A stretch of 64,000 nt of DNA from Kitasatospora herbaricolor (GTDB taxonomy: Bacteria > Actinomycetota > Actinomycetes > Streptomycetales > Streptomycetaceae), in NCBI RefSeq assembly GCF_030813695.1, contig NZ_JAUSVA010000002.1, forward strand, positions 8,517,501-8,581,500, given 5' to 3'. Shown piece after piece: positions 1 to 11,732 of the stretch. The notes under the pieces are model-generated. The model saw nothing but the letters and a program-made list of their open reading frames with translations, was not told the DNA's origin and ran no database searches. How positions within the stretch are numbered: the stretch's first letter is position 1; each line of letters opens with the position of its first letter. The position numbers and the translations under genes were made by a program.

Positions 1-3000
1 TCGCCGCGGTGCTGGGCTACGCCACTCCCGAGGAGCTCGACCTGGACCGGGCCTTCCGGGACCTCGGCTTCGAATCGCTGACCGCCGTCCAGCTGCGTGA
101 CCGGATCGCCGCCGCCACCGGCCTGCGGCTGCCCCCCACGCTGGTGTTCAACCACCCGAGCCCGCGGGCCCTCGCCGCGCATCTGCACGGCCTGCTGCAC
201 GAGGGCGGCACCCGGGCCGAGGCCGACCGGGCCCCCGTCCGCACCCGGGCCGCCGCCGACGAACCGCTCGCGATCATCGGTATGGCGTGCCGTTACCCGG
301 GGGGTGTCGCCTCGCCGGACGACCTGTGGCGGCTGGTGGCGGAGGGGCGTGAGGCGCTGTCGGAGTTCCCGACGGACCGTGGCTGGGACCTCGACGGTCT
401 CTACGACCCGGACCCGGACCACACCGGCACCTCGTACACCCGGCACGGCGGATTCCTGGCCGGCGCCGCCGACTTCGACCCGGGGTTCTTCGGGATCAAC
501 CCGCGCGAGGCCCTCGCGATGGACCCGCAGCAGCGGCTGCTGCTGGAGGCTTCCTGGGAGGCGATGGAGAGCGCCGGCCTGGACCCGGCGGCGCTGCGCG
601 CCACCCCGGTCGGCGTCTTCACCGGGCTGATCTACACCGAGTACGGGGGCCGGGTCCGCGGCTCCGCACCCGACGCGGAGGGCTACCTCGGCACCGGCAG
701 TGCGGGCAGCGTCGCCTCCGGCCGGATCGCCTACACCTACGGGTTCGAGGGCCCGGCGGTGACGGTCGACACCGCCTGCTCGTCCTCGCTGGTCGCCCTG
801 CACCTCGCGGGCCAGGCCCTGCGCTCGGGCGAGTGCACGCTGGCCCTGGTCGGCGGCGCGACGGTGATGTCCACCCCGGACACGTTGATCGAGTTCAGCC
901 GTCAGCGCGGGCTCTCCCCGGACGGCCGCTGCCGGGCGTTCTCCGCCGACGCGGACGGCACGGGATTCGCCGAGGGCGTGGGCCTGCTGCTGGTGGAGCG
1001 GCTGTCGGACGCGCAGGCCAACGGGCACCCCGTGCTCGCGGTGGTGCGCGGTTCGGCGGTGAACCAGGACGGCGCCAGCAACGGTCTGACCGCTCCGCAC
1101 GGTCCTTCGCAGGAGCGGGTGATCCGGGCGGCGCTGGCGTCGGCGGGGCTGACCGCGGCGGACGTGGACGCGGTGGAGGCGCACGGGACGGGCACCCGGC
1201 TCGGTGACCCGATCGAGGCGCAGGCCCTGCTCGCCGCCTACGGCCAGGACCGCCCCGAGGACCGCCCGCTGCGACTGGGTTCGATCAAGTCGAACATCGG
1301 GCACGCGCAGGCGGCGGCCGGGGTGGCCGGTGTGATCAAGGTCGTGCAGGCGCTGCGGCACGAGGTGCTTCCCGCCACCCTGCATGTCGGCGAGCCCACC
1401 GCCCAGGTCGACTGGGAGGCCGGCGCCGTCGAGCTGCTCCGCGAGCCCGTTCCCTGGGTCAGGGGCGACCGGCCGCGCCGGGCCGGTGTCTCCGCCTTCG
1501 GCATGAGCGGTACCAACGCGCACGTCCTGATCGAGGAGGCGCCGGCCGTCCCGGTGCCCGCGGCCCCGGCGCCCGCCGTACCCGTTCCTGCCGTCCCCGC
1601 GGAGGAGTCCGCGAGCCCGCTGCCCGTTCCGGTGGTGGTGTCGGGTCGGTCGGAGGTGGCGTTGGGTGTGGCGGCTGGTCGGTTGGCGGGTTGGTTGGAG
1701 GGTGCGGGTTCGGGTGTGGGGTTGTCGGAGGTTGCTGGGTGGTCGGTGGTGCGTGGGGTGCGGCATGGGTTTGGTGGGGCGGTGGTGTCGGGTGATCGTG
1801 GTGAGGTGATTGCGGGGTTGCGGGCGTTGGCGTCGGGGGTGGCGCATCCGGCGGTGGTGTCGGGGCGTGCTGGTGGGTCGCCGGGTCGGGTGGTGTTGGT
1901 GTTCCCGGGTCAGGGTTCGCAGTGGGTGGGGATGGGTGTGGCGTTGGCGGGTGTGTCGCCGGTGTTCGCGGGGCGTCTTGCGGAGGCGGGGCGGGCGTTG
2001 GCGCCGTTCACGGATTGGTCGTTGGACGAGGCGTTGGTCGATCCGGTGTTGTTGGAGCGGGTTGACGTGGTGCAGCCGGTGTTGTGGGCGGTGATGGTGT
2101 CGTTGGCTGAGTTGTGGCGTTCGGCGGGGTTGCGGGTGGATGCGGTGGTGGGGCATTCGCAGGGGGAGATTGCGGCTGCCGTGGTGTCGGGGGCGTTGAG
2201 TCTGGAGGATGCGGCGGCGGTGGTGGCGTTGCGGTCGCGGGCGATCCGGGCGTTGTCGGGTGGGGGTGGGATGGCGTCGGTGCCGTTGTCGGTGGTCGAG
2301 GTCGAGGGTCTGTTGTCGCGGTGGGGTGGGGGGTTGGAGGTGGCGGCGGTGAACGGGCCGTCGTCGACGGTGGTGTCGGGTTCGGTCGGTGCGGTGGCGG
2401 GGTTGGTGGAGTGGGGTGAGGGTGCGGGGGTGCGGGTTCGTCGGGTTCCGGTGGATTACGCGTCGCATTCGGTGCAGGTGGAGTCGTTGCGTGGTGAGTT
2501 GTTGGAGGTGTTGAAGGGGGTTCGTCCGCGGGCGTCGTCGGTGCCGTTCTATTCGACGGTGTCGGGTGGGGTGGTGGACGGTGGGTCGTTGGACGCGGAG
2601 TACTGGTTCCGGAATCTGCGGGGTCGGGTGCGGTTCGAGGACACGGTGCGGGTGTTGGCGGGGGACGGGTTCACGACGTTCGTGGAGGCGAGTGCGCATC
2701 CGGTGTTGACGGTGGGGGTGCAGGAGACCCTTGCGGGGCGTGAGGACGTGTTGGTGACGGGGACGTTGCGGCGTAGGCGGGAGGATCATCGTCCGTTGCT
2801 GTCGGCGTTGGCGGCGGTGGAGTTGCACGGTCACCGGCTGACGTGGCCGGTGGAGGTGCCGGCGACCCCGCCGGGTCTGCCGACCTATCCCTTCCAGCAC
2901 CGCCACTACTGGCTCGACGCCGCCCCCGACATCAGCGACCCCGGGCACCTCGGCCTGCACACCGCCGGCCACCCGCTGCTCGACGCCACCACCGACCTCA

Positions 3001-6000
3001 CGGACGGCACCACCCTCTACACCAGCCGCATCTCGGCGAGCACCCACCCGTGGCTGCTCGACCACGCCGTCACCGGCACCCCGCTGCTGCCCGCCACCGC
3101 CTTCGTGGAGCTGGCCCTGCACGCCGGCCACCGCGGCGGCGTCCCGCAGCTGGCCGAACTCACCCTGGAGGCGGCCCTGTTGCTCGGGGACGGCGCCGTG
3201 CACGTCCAGACCACCGTGCAACCCGCCGACGACTCCGGCGCCCGGGCGCTGGCCGTCCACTCCCGGCCCGCCACCGCGGGGCCCGACGATCCGTGGACCC
3301 GGCACGCCACCGCCCTGCTCGTCCCGCAGTCCGACGCGCCCGCCGGGCCGCAACCGGCCGGCGCCTGGCCGCCCCCCGGCGCCGTCGCCGTGGACACCAC
3401 GGCGCTGTACGACACGCTCGCCGGGCACGGCTACGACTACGGTCCCGCCTTCCAGGGGGTCCGCGCCGTCTGGCGGCTGGACGGTGTCGTCCACGCGGAC
3501 ATCGCCCTGCCCGAGGACCGGGCGGCGGAGGCCGGCCGGTACGGCATCCATCCGGCCCTGCTCGACGCCGCCCTGCACCCGTTGGCCGCGGGCCTGCTGG
3601 CCGACGGCGCACCGGGCGCCGAGGCCCCGGCCACCGCCCTGCCCTTCGCCTGGACGGGCGTCACCCTGGCCGCGACCGGCGCCACCACGCTCCGGGTGCG
3701 CCTGGAGCGGACGGGCCCCGACTCGGTCGCCCTGACCGCCACCGACCCGGCGGGCGGCCCGGTCGCGGCCGTCGAGCGGATCGCGCTGCGACCGCTGGCC
3801 GCCGGCGCGCTGGCCGCGGCCCGCCCGTCCGGCCGCCACCAGGACGGGCTGCACCACCTGGCCTGGAAGCCCTCCGGCGCGCTCCCCGCGGACCGCGCGG
3901 ACTGGGTCCGGCTGCCCGAGCACGTCCTCGGGTCCGGCGCGGCCCTGCCCGACGCGGCCGCGCTCTTCACCGAGGGTGACGCGAAGGCCCCCGCCGGCGC
4001 CGTCCTGCCGCTCACCGTCCCGCCCGGCACCGATGTCGTCGCGGCCACCGCCGAGCTGCTCGGCCTGGTCCGGAGCTGGCCCGCCCAGGAGCACCTGGCC
4101 GGCACCCGGCTGACCGTGCTGACCCGGCACGCCGTCACCACCGGCCCCGCCGACGGCCGGGTGGAACCCGTGGCCGCGGCTCTCTGGGGCCTGCTGCGGA
4201 GCGCCGCCACCGAGCACCCCGGCCGCTTCGCCCTGCTCGACACCGACGACCGGCCCGGCTCCCCGGACGTGCTGGGCACCGCCCTCGCGCTGGACGAACC
4301 GCAACTCGCCCTGCGCGGGGGTGAGGTCCTCACCCCGGCGGTCGTCCCGCTGCCCGCCGAACCGGACCTCACCCCGCCCGCCGAGGGCGGTGCCTGGCGG
4401 CTCACCCCGACCGGCGACACCCTCGACGCCCTCGCCCTGCTGCCCGCACCGGACGCCGAACGGCCGCTCCTGCCCGGCGAGGTGCGCATCGCCGTCCGCG
4501 CCGCCGGGCTGAACTTCCGCGACGTGCTCATCACCCTCGGTGTCTACCCGGACCAGGCACAGCTCGGCACCGAGGCGGCCGGTCTGGTCACCGCCGTCGG
4601 CGAGGGCGTCAGCACGCTCGCCCCCGGCGACCGGGTCACCGGACTGGTGAACGGCGGCATCGGTCCGGTCGCGGTCACCGACCACCGGCTGCTCGCACGC
4701 ATCCCCGACGGCTGGACCTTCGCCCAGGCCGCCGCCGTGCCCGCGGCCTACCTCACCGCCTACTACGCGCTGGTCGACCTGGCCGCCCTGCGCCCCGGCG
4801 AACGGCTGCTGGTGCACTCGGCGGCCGGCGGGGTCGGCATCGCGGCCGTCCAGCTCGCCACCCACCTCGGCGCCGAGGTGTTCGGCACCGCCGGGCCCGG
4901 CAAGTGGGAGACGCTCGCGGCCCTCGGCATCGACCCGGCCCGCACCGCCTCCTCGCGCACGCTGGACTTCGAGCGGCAGTTCCTGGGGACCACGGCGGGG
5001 GAGGGCGTGGACGTGGTGCTGAACTCCTTCACCGACGACTTCGTCGACGCCTCCCTGCGACTCCTCCCGCGCGGCGGCCGGTTCGTCGAGATGGGCAAGG
5101 CTGACCTGCGGGACCCGGCCACCGTGGCCGGGCAGCACCCCGGGGTGACGTACCGCGCCTTCGACCTGCTGGAGACCGGGCCGCAGCGCATCGGCGAACT
5201 CCTCACCGAACTGCTGGCACTGTTCGGGAGCGGCGCGCTGACCCTGCCCCCGGTCACCGTCTGGCCCCTCGCCCGGGCCGGCGAGGCGATCCGCCACCTC
5301 GGCCAGGCCCGGCACACCGGCAAGGTCGTGGTCACCGTCCCGGCGCCGCTCGACCCGGCGGGCACCGTCCTGGTCACCGGAGGAACCGGCACCCTCGGCG
5401 CGCTGACCGCCCGCCACCTCGTCCGGGAGCACGGCGCCCGTCACCTGCTGCTGGTCGGCCGGCAGGGACCGCAGGCCCCCGGCGCGGCCGAGCTGGCCGC
5501 CGAACTGACCGGACTGGGCGCGCAGGTCACCGTCGCCGCCTGCGACGTGTCCGACCGCGACGCTCTGGCGGAACTGCTCGCCGGCGTCCCCGCCGAGCAC
5601 CCGCTCACCCTGGTGGTGCACGCCGCCGGCGCCCTGGCCGACGGCGTGCTGGAGTCCCTCGACGCGGAGCGGCTGGCGGCCGTCCTCGGCCCCAAGGCCC
5701 GCGCGGCCGGACACCTGGACGAGCTGACCCGGCAGGCGGACCTCGCCGACCTGGTGCTGTTCTCCTCCGTCTCCGGCGTGCTCGGCGGCGGCGGGCAGGC
5801 CAACTACGCCGCCGCCAACGCCTACCTGGACGCCCTCGCCCAGCGCCGCGCCGCCGACGGCCTCCCCGCGACCTCGCTCGCCTGGGGCCTGTGGCAGCAG
5901 GCGAGCGGTCTGACCGGCCACCTGGACGGCACCGACCGGGCGCGGCTGGCCCGCGGCGGCCTGGTGCCGCTGGGCGACCGCGAGGGCCTGGCGCTGCTGG

Positions 6001-6683
6001 ACGCGGCCCGGCGGACGGGGCGGCCGGCCGTCGTGACGGCCCGGTTCGACCTGCGGGCCGACGCCGGTCCGGACGACGTCCCGGCGCTGCTGCGGTCCCT
6101 GGTCCGCGCCCCGGCCCGGCGCAGCGCCGCCGCCGGGCCCGCCGCCGGGGCACCCGGGTCGCTGGCGACGCGCCTGGCCGCCCTGGACGCGGCCGGCCGG
6201 GCCGAGGCCCTGCTGCGGCTGGTGCGCTCGCAGGCCGCGGCCGTCCTCGGACACGGCACCGTCGAGGAGGTCGCCGACGACCGGGCGTTCAAGGAGATCG
6301 GCTTCGACTCGCTGACCGCCGTCGAGCTGCGCAACCGGCTCGGCGCGGCGACCGGACTGCGGCTGCCTCCCACCACGGTGTTCGACCACCCCACCCCGCA
6401 GGCCCTGGCAGGTCATCTGCACCGCACCCTCGCCCCCGAGGACGACGGCCCCGACCCGCTGCTGCGCGAACTCGACCGACTGGAGGCCCTGCTGCCGGCG
6501 CTGGCCGCCGCCGAGGGCACCCGCGGCGCGGTCGGCCGGCGGCTGCGGGAACTGCTCTGGCGCTTCGACGACGGTCCGGCCGAAACCGCCGCCGAGTCGG
6601 CGGCCGACCTGGCGACGGCCACCGACGAGGAACTGTTCGCCGCCCTGGACGACGAGTTCGACCGACCCGGAACGGAGTTCTGA
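1..6683 (+). CDS. Modular type I polyketide synthase, 3' part: ACP, then KS-AT-DH-ER-KR-ACP
   Basis: The 5' end lies outside the window; the reading frame is open from base 3. Numbering residues from the GTG at 9: the tail of an upstream ACP (phosphopantetheine Ser23 in GFESLTAV), then KS (about 85-510; Cys257, His392, His432), AT (Ser717 in GHSQG; YASH at 817-820, the methylmalonyl-CoA signature), DH (His1019 in [10 protein letters not shown], Asp1186), ER (about 1480-1775, NADPH motif [13 protein letters not shown]), KR (GGTGTLG near 1790; Ser1920, Tyr1933; ALADG at the LDD position, so B-type-like) and ACP (Ser2101). All catalytic residues needed for full reduction are visible. The last ~80 residues form an acidic C-terminal docking region, so the chain should pass to the next protein. 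One extension plus full reduction would leave a saturated, methyl-branched unit. The AT block (1630-2875) has a different base composition; see findings. Confidence 0.96.
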   Translation, partial: AAVLGYATPEELDLDRAFRDLGFESLTAVQLRDRIAAATGLRLPPTLVFNHPSPRALAAHLHGLLHEGGTRAEADRAPVRTRAAADEPLAIIGMACRYPGGVASPDDLWRLVAEGREALSEFPTDRGWDLDGLYDPDPDHTGTSYTRHGGFLAGAADFDPGFFGINPREALAMDPQQRLLLEASWEAMESAGLDPAALRATPVGVFTGLIYTEYGGRVRGSAPDAEGYLGTGSAGSVASGRIAYTYGFEGPAVTVDTACSSSLVALHLAGQALRSGECTLALVGGATVMSTPDTLIEFSRQRGLSPDGRCRAFSADADGTGFAEGVGLLLVERLSDAQANGHPVLAVVRGSAVNQDGASNGLTAPHGPSQERVIRAALASAGLTAADVDAVEAHGTGTRLGDPIEAQALLAAYGQDRPEDRPLRLGSIKSNIGHAQAAAGVAGVIKVVQALRHEVLPATLHVGEPTAQVDWEAGAVELLREPVPWVRGDRPRRAGVSAFGMSGTNAHVLIEEAPAVPVPAAPAPAVPVPAVPAEESASPLPVPVVVSGRSEVALGVAAGRLAGWLEGAGSGVGLSEVAGWSVVRGVRHGFGGAVVSGDRGEVIAGLRALASGVAHPAVVSGRAGGSPGRVVLVFPGQGSQWVGMGVALAGVSPVFAGRLAEAGRALAPFTDWSLDEALVDPVLLERVDVVQPVLWAVMVSLAELWRSAGLRVDAVVGHSQGEIAAAVVSGALSLEDAAAVVALRSRAIRALSGGGGMASVPLSVVEVEGLLSRWGGGLEVAAVNGPSSTVVSGSVGAVAGLVEWGEGAGVRVRRVPVDYASHSVQVESLRGELLEVLKGVRPRASSVPFYSTVSGGVVDGGSLDAEYWFRNLRGRVRFEDTVRVLAGDGFTTFVEASAHPVLTVGVQETLAGREDVLVTGTLRRRREDHRPLLSALAAVELHGHRLTWPVEVPATPPGLPTYPFQHRHYWLDAAPDISDPGHLGLHTAGHPLLDATTDLTDGTTLYTSRISASTHPWLLDHAVTGTPLLPATAFVELALHAGHRGGVPQLAELTLEAALLLGDGAVHVQTTVQPADDSGARALAVHSRPATAGPDDPWTRHATALLVPQSDAPAGPQPAGAWPPPGAVAVDTTALYDTLAGHGYDYGPAFQGVRAVWRLDGVVHADIALPEDRAAEAGRYGIHPALLDAALHPLAAGLLADGAPGAEAPATALPFAWTGVTLAATGATTLRVRLERTGPDSVALTATDPAGGPVAAVERIALRPLAAGALAAARPSGRHQDGLHHLAWKPSGALPADRADWVRLPEHVLGSGAALPDAAALFTEGDAKAPAGAVLPLTVPPGTDVVAATAELLGLVRSWPAQEHLAGTRLTVLTRHAVTTGPADGRVEPVAAALWGLLRSAATEHPGRFALLDTDDRPGSPDVLGTALALDEPQLALRGGEVLTPAVVPLPAEPDLTPPAEGGAWRLTPTGDTLDALALLPAPDAERPLLPGEVRIAVRAAGLNFRDVLITLGVYPDQAQLGTEAAGLVTAVGEGVSTLAPGDRVTGLVNGGIGPVAVTDHRLLARIPDGWTFAQAAAVPAAYLTAYYALVDLAALRPGERLLVHSAAGGVGIAAVQLATHLGAEVFGTAGPGKWETLAALGIDPARTASSRTLDFERQFLGTTAGEGVDVVLNSFTDDFVDASLRLLPRGGRFVEMGKADLRDPATVAGQHPGVTYRAFDLLETGPQRIGELLTELLALFGSGALTLPPVTVWPLARAGEAIRHLGQARHTGKVVVTVPAPLDPAGTVLVTGGTGTLGALTARHLVREHGARHLLLVGRQGPQAPGAAELAAELTGLGAQVTVAACDVSDRDALAELLAGVPAEHPLTLVVHAAGALADGVLESLDAERLAAVLGPKARAAGHLDELTRQADLADLVLFSSVSGVLGGGGQANYAAANAYLDALAQRRAADGLPATSLAWGLWQQASGLTGHLDGTDRARLARGGLVPLGDREGLALLDAARRTGRPAVVTARFDLRADAGPDDVPALLRSLVRAPARRSAAAGPAAGAPGSLATRLAALDAAGRAEALLRLVRSQAAAVLGHGTVEEVADDRAFKEIGFDSLTAVELRNRLGAATGLRLPPTTVFDHPTPQALAGHLHRTLAPEDDGPDPLLRELDRLEALLPALAAAEGTRGAVGRRLRELLWRFDDGPAETAAESAADLATATDEELFAALDDEFDRPGTEF

Positions 6684-6684
6684 G

Positions 6685-9600
6685 ATGCCCGGGACGACCG
6701 CACCGACCACGACCGCACCGACCACGACCGCACCGACCACGACCGGCGCCGCCGTCGCCGAGGACAAGCTGCGCGACTACCTGCGGCGGGCCACGGCCGA
6801 TCTGCGCCAGGCCCGGCGCCGCATCCAGAGCCTGGAGGACCGCGCGCACGAGCCGATCGCCGTCGTCGGGATGGCCTGCCGGCTGCCCGGCGGGGTGCGC
6901 ACCCCCGAGGAACTCTGGGGGCTGCTCGCCGACGGCCGCGACGCCGTCGGCGGGTTCCCCGACGACCGGGGCTGGGACCTCGGCACGCTGTTCGACCCGG
7001 ACCCGGCCCACCCCGGCACCTCCTACGCCCGGGAGGGCGGATTCATCGAGGGCGCGGGGGAGTTCGACGCCTCCTTCTTCGGCCTCGGGCCGCGCGAGGC
7101 GCTGGCGATGGACCCGCAGCAGCGACTGCTGCTGGAGACCGCCTGGCGTACCTTCGAGTCCGCCGCCGTCGACCCGGCCGCGCTGCGCGGCAGCCGGACC
7201 GGGGCGTACGTCGGCATGATCGCGCAGGACTACGCACCCCGTCCGCACGAGGTCGACGGCGAGCTGGACGGCCACTTCATGACCGGCAACGCCGGCAGCA
7301 TCGCCTCCGGCCGGCTCGCCTACCACTTCGGGCTGCTCGGGCCCGCCCTCACCGTCGACACCGCCTGCTCCTCCTCACTGGTGGCCATGCACCTCGCCGC
7401 CCGCTCCCTGCGGTCCGGCGAGAGCGACCTCGCGCTGGCCGGCGGCGCCTGCGTGATGGCCCACCCCCGGGTCTTCCTGGAGTTCAGCCGCCAGCGCGGC
7501 CTGGCCCCGGACGGGCGCTGCAAGCCGTTCGCCGCCGCCGCGGACGGCACCGGACTCGCCGAGGGCGTCGGCCTGCTGCTGCTGGAGCGGCTCTCCGACG
7601 CCCGGGCCAACGGCCGCCGGGTGCTGGCCGTGCTGCGCGGCTCCGCCGTCAACCAGGACGGGCCCAGCAACGGGCTCACCGCCCCGAGCGGTCCCGCCCA
7701 GGAGGAGGTGATCCGGCAGGCCCTGGCCGACGCCCGGCTCACCCCCGAACAGGTCGACGCCGTCGAGGCGCACGGCACCGGCACCACCCTCGGCGACCCC
7801 ATCGAGGCCGGCGCGGTCCTCGCCGTCTACGGGCAGGGCGAGCGCGAACGGCCGCTGCGACTGGGATCGTTGAAGTCCAACATCGGCCACACCCAGGCCG
7901 CCGCCGGGGTGGCGGGCGTGATCAAGATGATCCTCGCCCTGCGGCACGACACCCTGCCCGCCACCCTGCACGTCGATGCGCCCACCCCGCACGTCGACTG
8001 GTCCGCCGGATCCGTCGAACTGCTCACCGAGGCCGTGCCCTGGCCGCGGACCGGCCGGCCGCGCCGGGCCGCCGTCTCCTCCTTCGGCATCAGCGGCACC
8101 AACGCCCACGTCGTGCTGGAGGAGGCACCCGGACCGGAGGCCGACGAGGACCTGCCGGTGGAGGAGGCCGCCGACCCGCGTGCCGACGCCGAACTGCCCT
8201 GGCTGCTCACCGCCCGTACCCCCGAGGCCCTGCGCACCCACGCGCTGGCCCTCGCCGCGCACGCGGCGGCCGGCGCCCACCGGGTGCCGGGCGACACCGC
8301 CCACTGGCTCGCCCACGGTCGGGCGCGCTTCCCCCACCGGGCGGCCGTGCTGACCGACCAGCCGGAGGAGATCGCCCCCGCCCTGCACGCCCTCGCGGCC
8401 GGCCGCGCCCACCCCGCGCTGGTGCGCGGCACGGCGGGGCTCCCCGGCCGGACGGCCTGGACCTTCTCCGGCCAGGGCTCCCAGCGGGCCGGGATGGGGC
8501 GCGAACTGTACGCGGAGTACCGGGAGTTCGCCAAAGCCCTGGACGAGGCCTGCGACGCGCTCGACCCGCATCTCGAACGCCCGCTGCGGGACGTCCTGTT
8601 CGCCGAACCGGGCACCCCGGACGCCGCCCTGCTGGACCGCACCCGCTACACCCAGCCCGCGCTGTTCGCCCACCAGAGCGCCCTGGCCCGGCTGCTCGGC
8701 ACCCGGCTCGCGCCGCCGGCCGCCGTCCTGGGCCACTCGATCGGCGAGATCTCGGCCGCCCACCTGGCCGGCGTGTTCGACCTGGAGTCGGCGGCCGCCC
8801 TGGTCGCGGCCCGGGCCCGGCTGATGGACGAACTCCCGGCCGGCGCCGGGGCGATGCTCTCCGTCCTGGCAGCCGAGCAGCAGGTCGTCGAGCTGCTCGA
8901 ACCCCACGGGGACGCGCTCGGCCTCGCCGCGGTCAACGGCCCCGCGTCCACCGTGGTGTCCGGCGACACCGAGGCGGTCGCCGCCCTGGAACGGACCTGC
9001 GCCGGGATCGGCCTGCGCACCCGCCGGCTGACGGTCTCGCACGCCTTCCACTCCGCGCACCTCGACCCGGTCCTGGAGCGGTTCCGTGCGGAGGCGGCCC
9101 GGATCTCCTACCGGCCGCCGCGGCTGCCGGTGATCAGCAACCTCACCGGCGAGCCCGCCGACCCGGAGCGGATCGCCGGCCCCGACCACTGGACCGAGCA
9201 CATCCGGGCCACCGTCCGCTTCGAGCAGGGCGTACGCAGCCTGCGCGACCAGCTCGGCATCACCGCGTACGTGGAGATCGGCCCGACCGCCACGCTCAGC
9301 GCGCTCACCGCCGTCGTCCATCCGGAGGCGGTGCACCTGGCGGCGCAGCGGCGCGAGCTGCCGCAGCCGCGGGCGTTCGCGGCGGTCCTCGCCGGGGCCG
9401 AGGTGCACGGCCTGCCGGTGAGCCGGCCGGCCCGGCCGGCGCCCGGCCCCGGGCCCCGCAGCGCGCCCGACACCGTCCCCGGGCATCCGTTCGCCGCGGA
9501 CCGCCACTGGCTGGCCACGCCCCTCCCGACCGGGGCCGGGCCCTCGGCCCGGGTGGAGGGCGGACATCCCGCCAAGGCCGCCGGCGGACTGCCCCCCGAC

Positions 9601-9906
9601 GACCCCGGCGCGCTGAGGCGGCAGTGGGAGGAGGCGGCCGAGGCGCAGCGCACCGAGCTGCTGCTGGCGCTGGTCCGGGAGCAGGCCGCGGCCGCCCTCG
9701 GTCACGAGGACCCGGCGGAGATCGGTGACCAGGACCGCTTCCAGGACATCGGCTTCTCCTCCTTCAGCGTCCTGGACCTGCGCAACCGGCTGGCCACGGC
9801 GACCGGCCTGGAGCTGCGCCCGGTGGTGGCCTTCGACCATCCGACCCCGGCCGAACTGGCCGCGCACCTGCACGGGCTGCTGGGCGCCGCCGCACCCGCG
9901 GCCTGA
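6685..9906 (+). CDS. Modular type I polyketide synthase, KS-AT-ACP module
   Basis: A 1073-residue single-module PKS starting one base after the previous stop (TGA-G-ATG), so the two are co-transcribed. The N-terminus is a Thr/Ala/Pro repeat followed by a helical docking segment (about 25-55). KS has Cys228 in the VDTACSSSL motif. AT has Ser685 in GHSIG and HAFH at 786-789, the malonyl-CoA signature. No DH, ER or KR lies between AT and ACP, so the module should leave a beta-keto unit. The ACP serine is Ser1026 in GFSSF, where the usual Asp/Glu before the serine is Ser. The protein stops about 10 residues after the ACP: no C-terminal docking tail and no thioesterase. It may be the last module with off-loading by a separate enzyme, or may hand its chain over in an unusual way. 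Confidence 0.95.
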   Translation: MPGTTAPTTTAPTTTAPTTTGAAVAEDKLRDYLRRATADLRQARRRIQSLEDRAHEPIAVVGMACRLPGGVRTPEELWGLLADGRDAVGGFPDDRGWDLGTLFDPDPAHPGTSYAREGGFIEGAGEFDASFFGLGPREALAMDPQQRLLLETAWRTFESAAVDPAALRGSRTGAYVGMIAQDYAPRPHEVDGELDGHFMTGNAGSIASGRLAYHFGLLGPALTVDTACSSSLVAMHLAARSLRSGESDLALAGGACVMAHPRVFLEFSRQRGLAPDGRCKPFAAAADGTGLAEGVGLLLLERLSDARANGRRVLAVLRGSAVNQDGPSNGLTAPSGPAQEEVIRQALADARLTPEQVDAVEAHGTGTTLGDPIEAGAVLAVYGQGERERPLRLGSLKSNIGHTQAAAGVAGVIKMILALRHDTLPATLHVDAPTPHVDWSAGSVELLTEAVPWPRTGRPRRAAVSSFGISGTNAHVVLEEAPGPEADEDLPVEEAADPRADAELPWLLTARTPEALRTHALALAAHAAAGAHRVPGDTAHWLAHGRARFPHRAAVLTDQPEEIAPALHALAAGRAHPALVRGTAGLPGRTAWTFSGQGSQRAGMGRELYAEYREFAKALDEACDALDPHLERPLRDVLFAEPGTPDAALLDRTRYTQPALFAHQSALARLLGTRLAPPAAVLGHSIGEISAAHLAGVFDLESAAALVAARARLMDELPAGAGAMLSVLAAEQQVVELLEPHGDALGLAAVNGPASTVVSGDTEAVAALERTCAGIGLRTRRLTVSHAFHSAHLDPVLERFRAEAARISYRPPRLPVISNLTGEPADPERIAGPDHWTEHIRATVRFEQGVRSLRDQLGITAYVEIGPTATLSALTAVVHPEAVHLAAQRRELPQPRAFAAVLAGAEVHGLPVSRPARPAPGPGPRSAPDTVPGHPFAADRHWLATPLPTGAGPSARVEGGHPAKAAGGLPPDDPGALRRQWEEAAEAQRTELLLALVREQAAAALGHEDPAEIGDQDRFQDIGFSSFSVLDLRNRLATATGLELRPVVAFDHPTPAELAAHLHGLLGAAAPAA
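6696..6740 (+). repeat. Three exact 15-bp tandem repeats in the PKS N-terminus
   Basis: The unit gaccgcaccgaccac occurs three times without gaps and continues for 5 more bases. It codes for a Thr-Thr-Thr-Ala-Pro repeat ahead of the docking helix of the KS-AT-ACP protein. Such a repeat can change in number by slippage without breaking the frame; the encoded stretch is probably a flexible spacer. Confidence 0.95.
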
Positions 9907-9915
9907 TCGCCCGGC

Positions 9916-9975
9916 GCCCGTTCGCCCGGCGCCCGTTCGTCCGTCGCCCGTTCGTCCGTCGCCCGTTCGTCCGTC
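9916..9975 (+). repeat. 15-bp tandem repeats between the PKS and the monooxygenase gene
   Basis: Three exact copies of gcccgttcgtccgtc (9931-9975) follow one diverged copy (9916-9930). A second, shorter gtaccc/gtagcc-type repeat fills about 10000-10040. In the frame of the downstream monooxygenase the 15-mer reads Pro-Val-Arg-Pro-Ser and the frame is open back to 9725, inside the ACP coding region, so this DNA may be a former interdomain linker. Confidence 0.9.
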
Positions 9976-10060
9976 GGATCCGCAGTCCCGCACGTCACCC
10001 GTACCCGTAGCCGCACTCGTAGCCGTACCCGTACCCGTCGTCGAGGAGAGAGTCCCGGTC

Positions 10061-11122
10061 ATGCGCCTTGGAATCACCTATCTGAGCATCTCGCCCTCGG
10101 TGGACCGCGCGTCCGCACGGCAGAAGTACCTGGAGTTCGGCCGCCAGGTCGAATGGGCCAACGACAAGGGCTTCGCCGGGATCTGGGTCACCGAGCACCA
10201 CTTCTCCGGCTACAGCCTCAGCTCCTCACCGCTGCTGCTGCTCGGACACGCCGCCTCGCTCGCCCCCGACCTGCGGATCGGCACCGGCATCCTGGTGCTG
10301 CCGCTCTGGGACCCGGTCCGGCTCGTCGCCGACGTCAACAGCCTCGACCAGCTCTCGGGCGGTCGGCTGGACCTCGGCATCGGGCGCGGCTACCAGCCGC
10401 ACGAGTTCCTCGGCTTCGGCCGCGACCTGGAGAGCAGCCGGGCGGCCTACGAGGAGTCCGTCGATCTGGCGCTGCGGCTGCTCACCGAGACCGAGGTCAC
10501 CCACAAGGGGGAGTTCCACCGGATCGACGCCCCGGTCTCGGTGCTGCCGCCGTCCTTCCAGGCCCCGCACCCACCGGTCTGGGCGGCCGCCGTGAGCCCG
10601 GAGTCGACCCGCCACGCCGTCCGGCGCGGCTTCCACCTGCTGGGTCTGGCCCTGTCGACGCCGGAGGAAGTCGCCGAACAGTGGCGGACGGTGGCCGCGC
10701 TCGCGGCCGAGGAGGGCGTGGCGGCTCAGGGCCGCCAGTACGCCGTCAACCGCTTCGTGCACGTCGGCACCGATCCGGCCGGGCGGCGGGCGGCCGCCCG
10801 CGAGGTCGCCCGGCAGATCCAGACCTCCCGGGCGCTCGCCCAGGGCGCCTATCCGACCGGCGGTGTCCCGCCGATCCCCGCCGCCATCGATCCGGCCGAC
10901 GAGGAACTCGCCTACCAGCGGCTGCTTGCGGGCTCGCCCGAGCAGATCGTCGAGCAGCTCCGGGAGCTCGCCGCCGCCGGCGTCACCCAGGTCAACGCCG
11001 CCTTCGAGTACGGGACCCTGCCCGCGGAGACCGCGTTCGCGTCGATGCGGCTGTTCGCCTCCGACGTGATCCCGGCCCTGGCGGAGCAGCCCGTCGCCGA
11101 CCGTGCGGTCCCGGCCTCCTGA
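10061..11122 (+). CDS. Luciferase-like flavin-dependent monooxygenase linked to the PKS
   Basis: A 353-residue protein of the bacterial luciferase superfamily (TIM-barrel oxidoreductases using reduced FMN or F420). Visible family features are the N-terminal strand MRLGITYLS, the WVTEHHF motif near 45-52, and GRLDLGIGRGYQP near 105. The ATG was chosen because GAGGAGAG lies 10 bases upstream and the homologous region begins there; the frame is open further upstream through the repeat linker. It follows the last PKS gene on the same strand with no terminator seen between them, so it is probably a tailoring oxidase of the polyketide. Substrate and cofactor cannot be told from the sequence. Confidence 0.88.
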   Translation: MRLGITYLSISPSVDRASARQKYLEFGRQVEWANDKGFAGIWVTEHHFSGYSLSSSPLLLLGHAASLAPDLRIGTGILVLPLWDPVRLVADVNSLDQLSGGRLDLGIGRGYQPHEFLGFGRDLESSRAAYEESVDLALRLLTETEVTHKGEFHRIDAPVSVLPPSFQAPHPPVWAAAVSPESTRHAVRRGFHLLGLALSTPEEVAEQWRTVAALAAEEGVAAQGRQYAVNRFVHVGTDPAGRRAAAREVARQIQTSRALAQGAYPTGGVPPIPAAIDPADEELAYQRLLAGSPEQIVEQLRELAAAGVTQVNAAFEYGTLPAETAFASMRLFASDVIPALAEQPVADRAVPAS

Positions 11123-11132
11123 GAAGCCCGAG

Positions 11133-11158
11133 CGCCGCCCGGACGGTCCCGGGCGGCG
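11133..11158 (+). terminator. Stem-loop after the PKS/monooxygenase genes
   Basis: A perfect 10-bp GC stem (11133-11142 with 11149-11158) and 6-base loop starts 10 bases after the monooxygenase stop. No U-tract follows, which is usual for actinomycete terminators. Confidence 0.7.
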
Positions 11159-11732
11159 TCCGGCGTTGGTGTCCACCCCGGCCGCGAGGCAGGGCGCCGG
11201 CGGAACGGACGGTGCGGCCGGGGTGGAGTGAGGGGGATCCGGCGGCGTGACCGCGGTCGCCGGACCGGCCGGGTGACGCGGGTCAGGGGGCGGCCGTCGG
11301 TGCGTCGGCGTCGGTGGCGGTGTGCACCGGTGCGTCGGTGCCCGATCACCGTCCCGCCGACGGGACGGCGGGCCTGAGCCGCCGCCTCGGCCCGCGGCGG
11401 CCGCGGCGGCCGGTCCCAGGGCTGCCGCCGCCGTCACCAGTGACAGGGCCGGACCCGCGGCCGGCATGCCGACCCGTCGTGCCCGTTGTTGCATGTGCGA
11501 CTCCCCGGGCAGGACCACGAGCGAACCACCCTGTCGTGGAAGGGAGTTGTGACCTTGGAAGACTGCTGGCACCCGGTTCGGGGTAAGGTCGGGAGTGGCA
11601 CGCCGGTTCCAGGTCGCAACGGGCGCCCCGCAGTCTCTCCGGGTCGCTGTGCGGGACGAGTGCGCGAGGCCGCCGGAAGATGAATGCGTCGGGCTTCTTG
11701 TCGAACGGGTGCCCGATCACCATGATGCATCC
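11159..11732. other. Non-coding gap, nothing recognised
   Basis: About 570 bases separate the PKS region from the GH16 gene. Reading frames here have poor codon bias and no recognisable domain. A minus-strand frame from about 11494 begins like a signal peptide but runs into Pro/Arg-rich noise antisense to the monooxygenase. The GH16 promoter should lie in the right half. Confidence 0.5.

Noticed and set aside
7375-10077. Minus-strand 900-codon open frame across the second PKS gene
   Set aside because: Antisense shadow of KS-AT-ACP coding DNA; composition is Gly/Arg/Val-rich without domains, and the plus-strand gene has full catalytic motifs.
10912-11494. Minus-strand frame beginning like a signal peptide at about 11494
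   Set aside because: A GGGGAG and hydrophobic start are present, but the rest is Pro/Arg-rich, has no stop and runs antisense into the monooxygenase; no recognisable mature protein.
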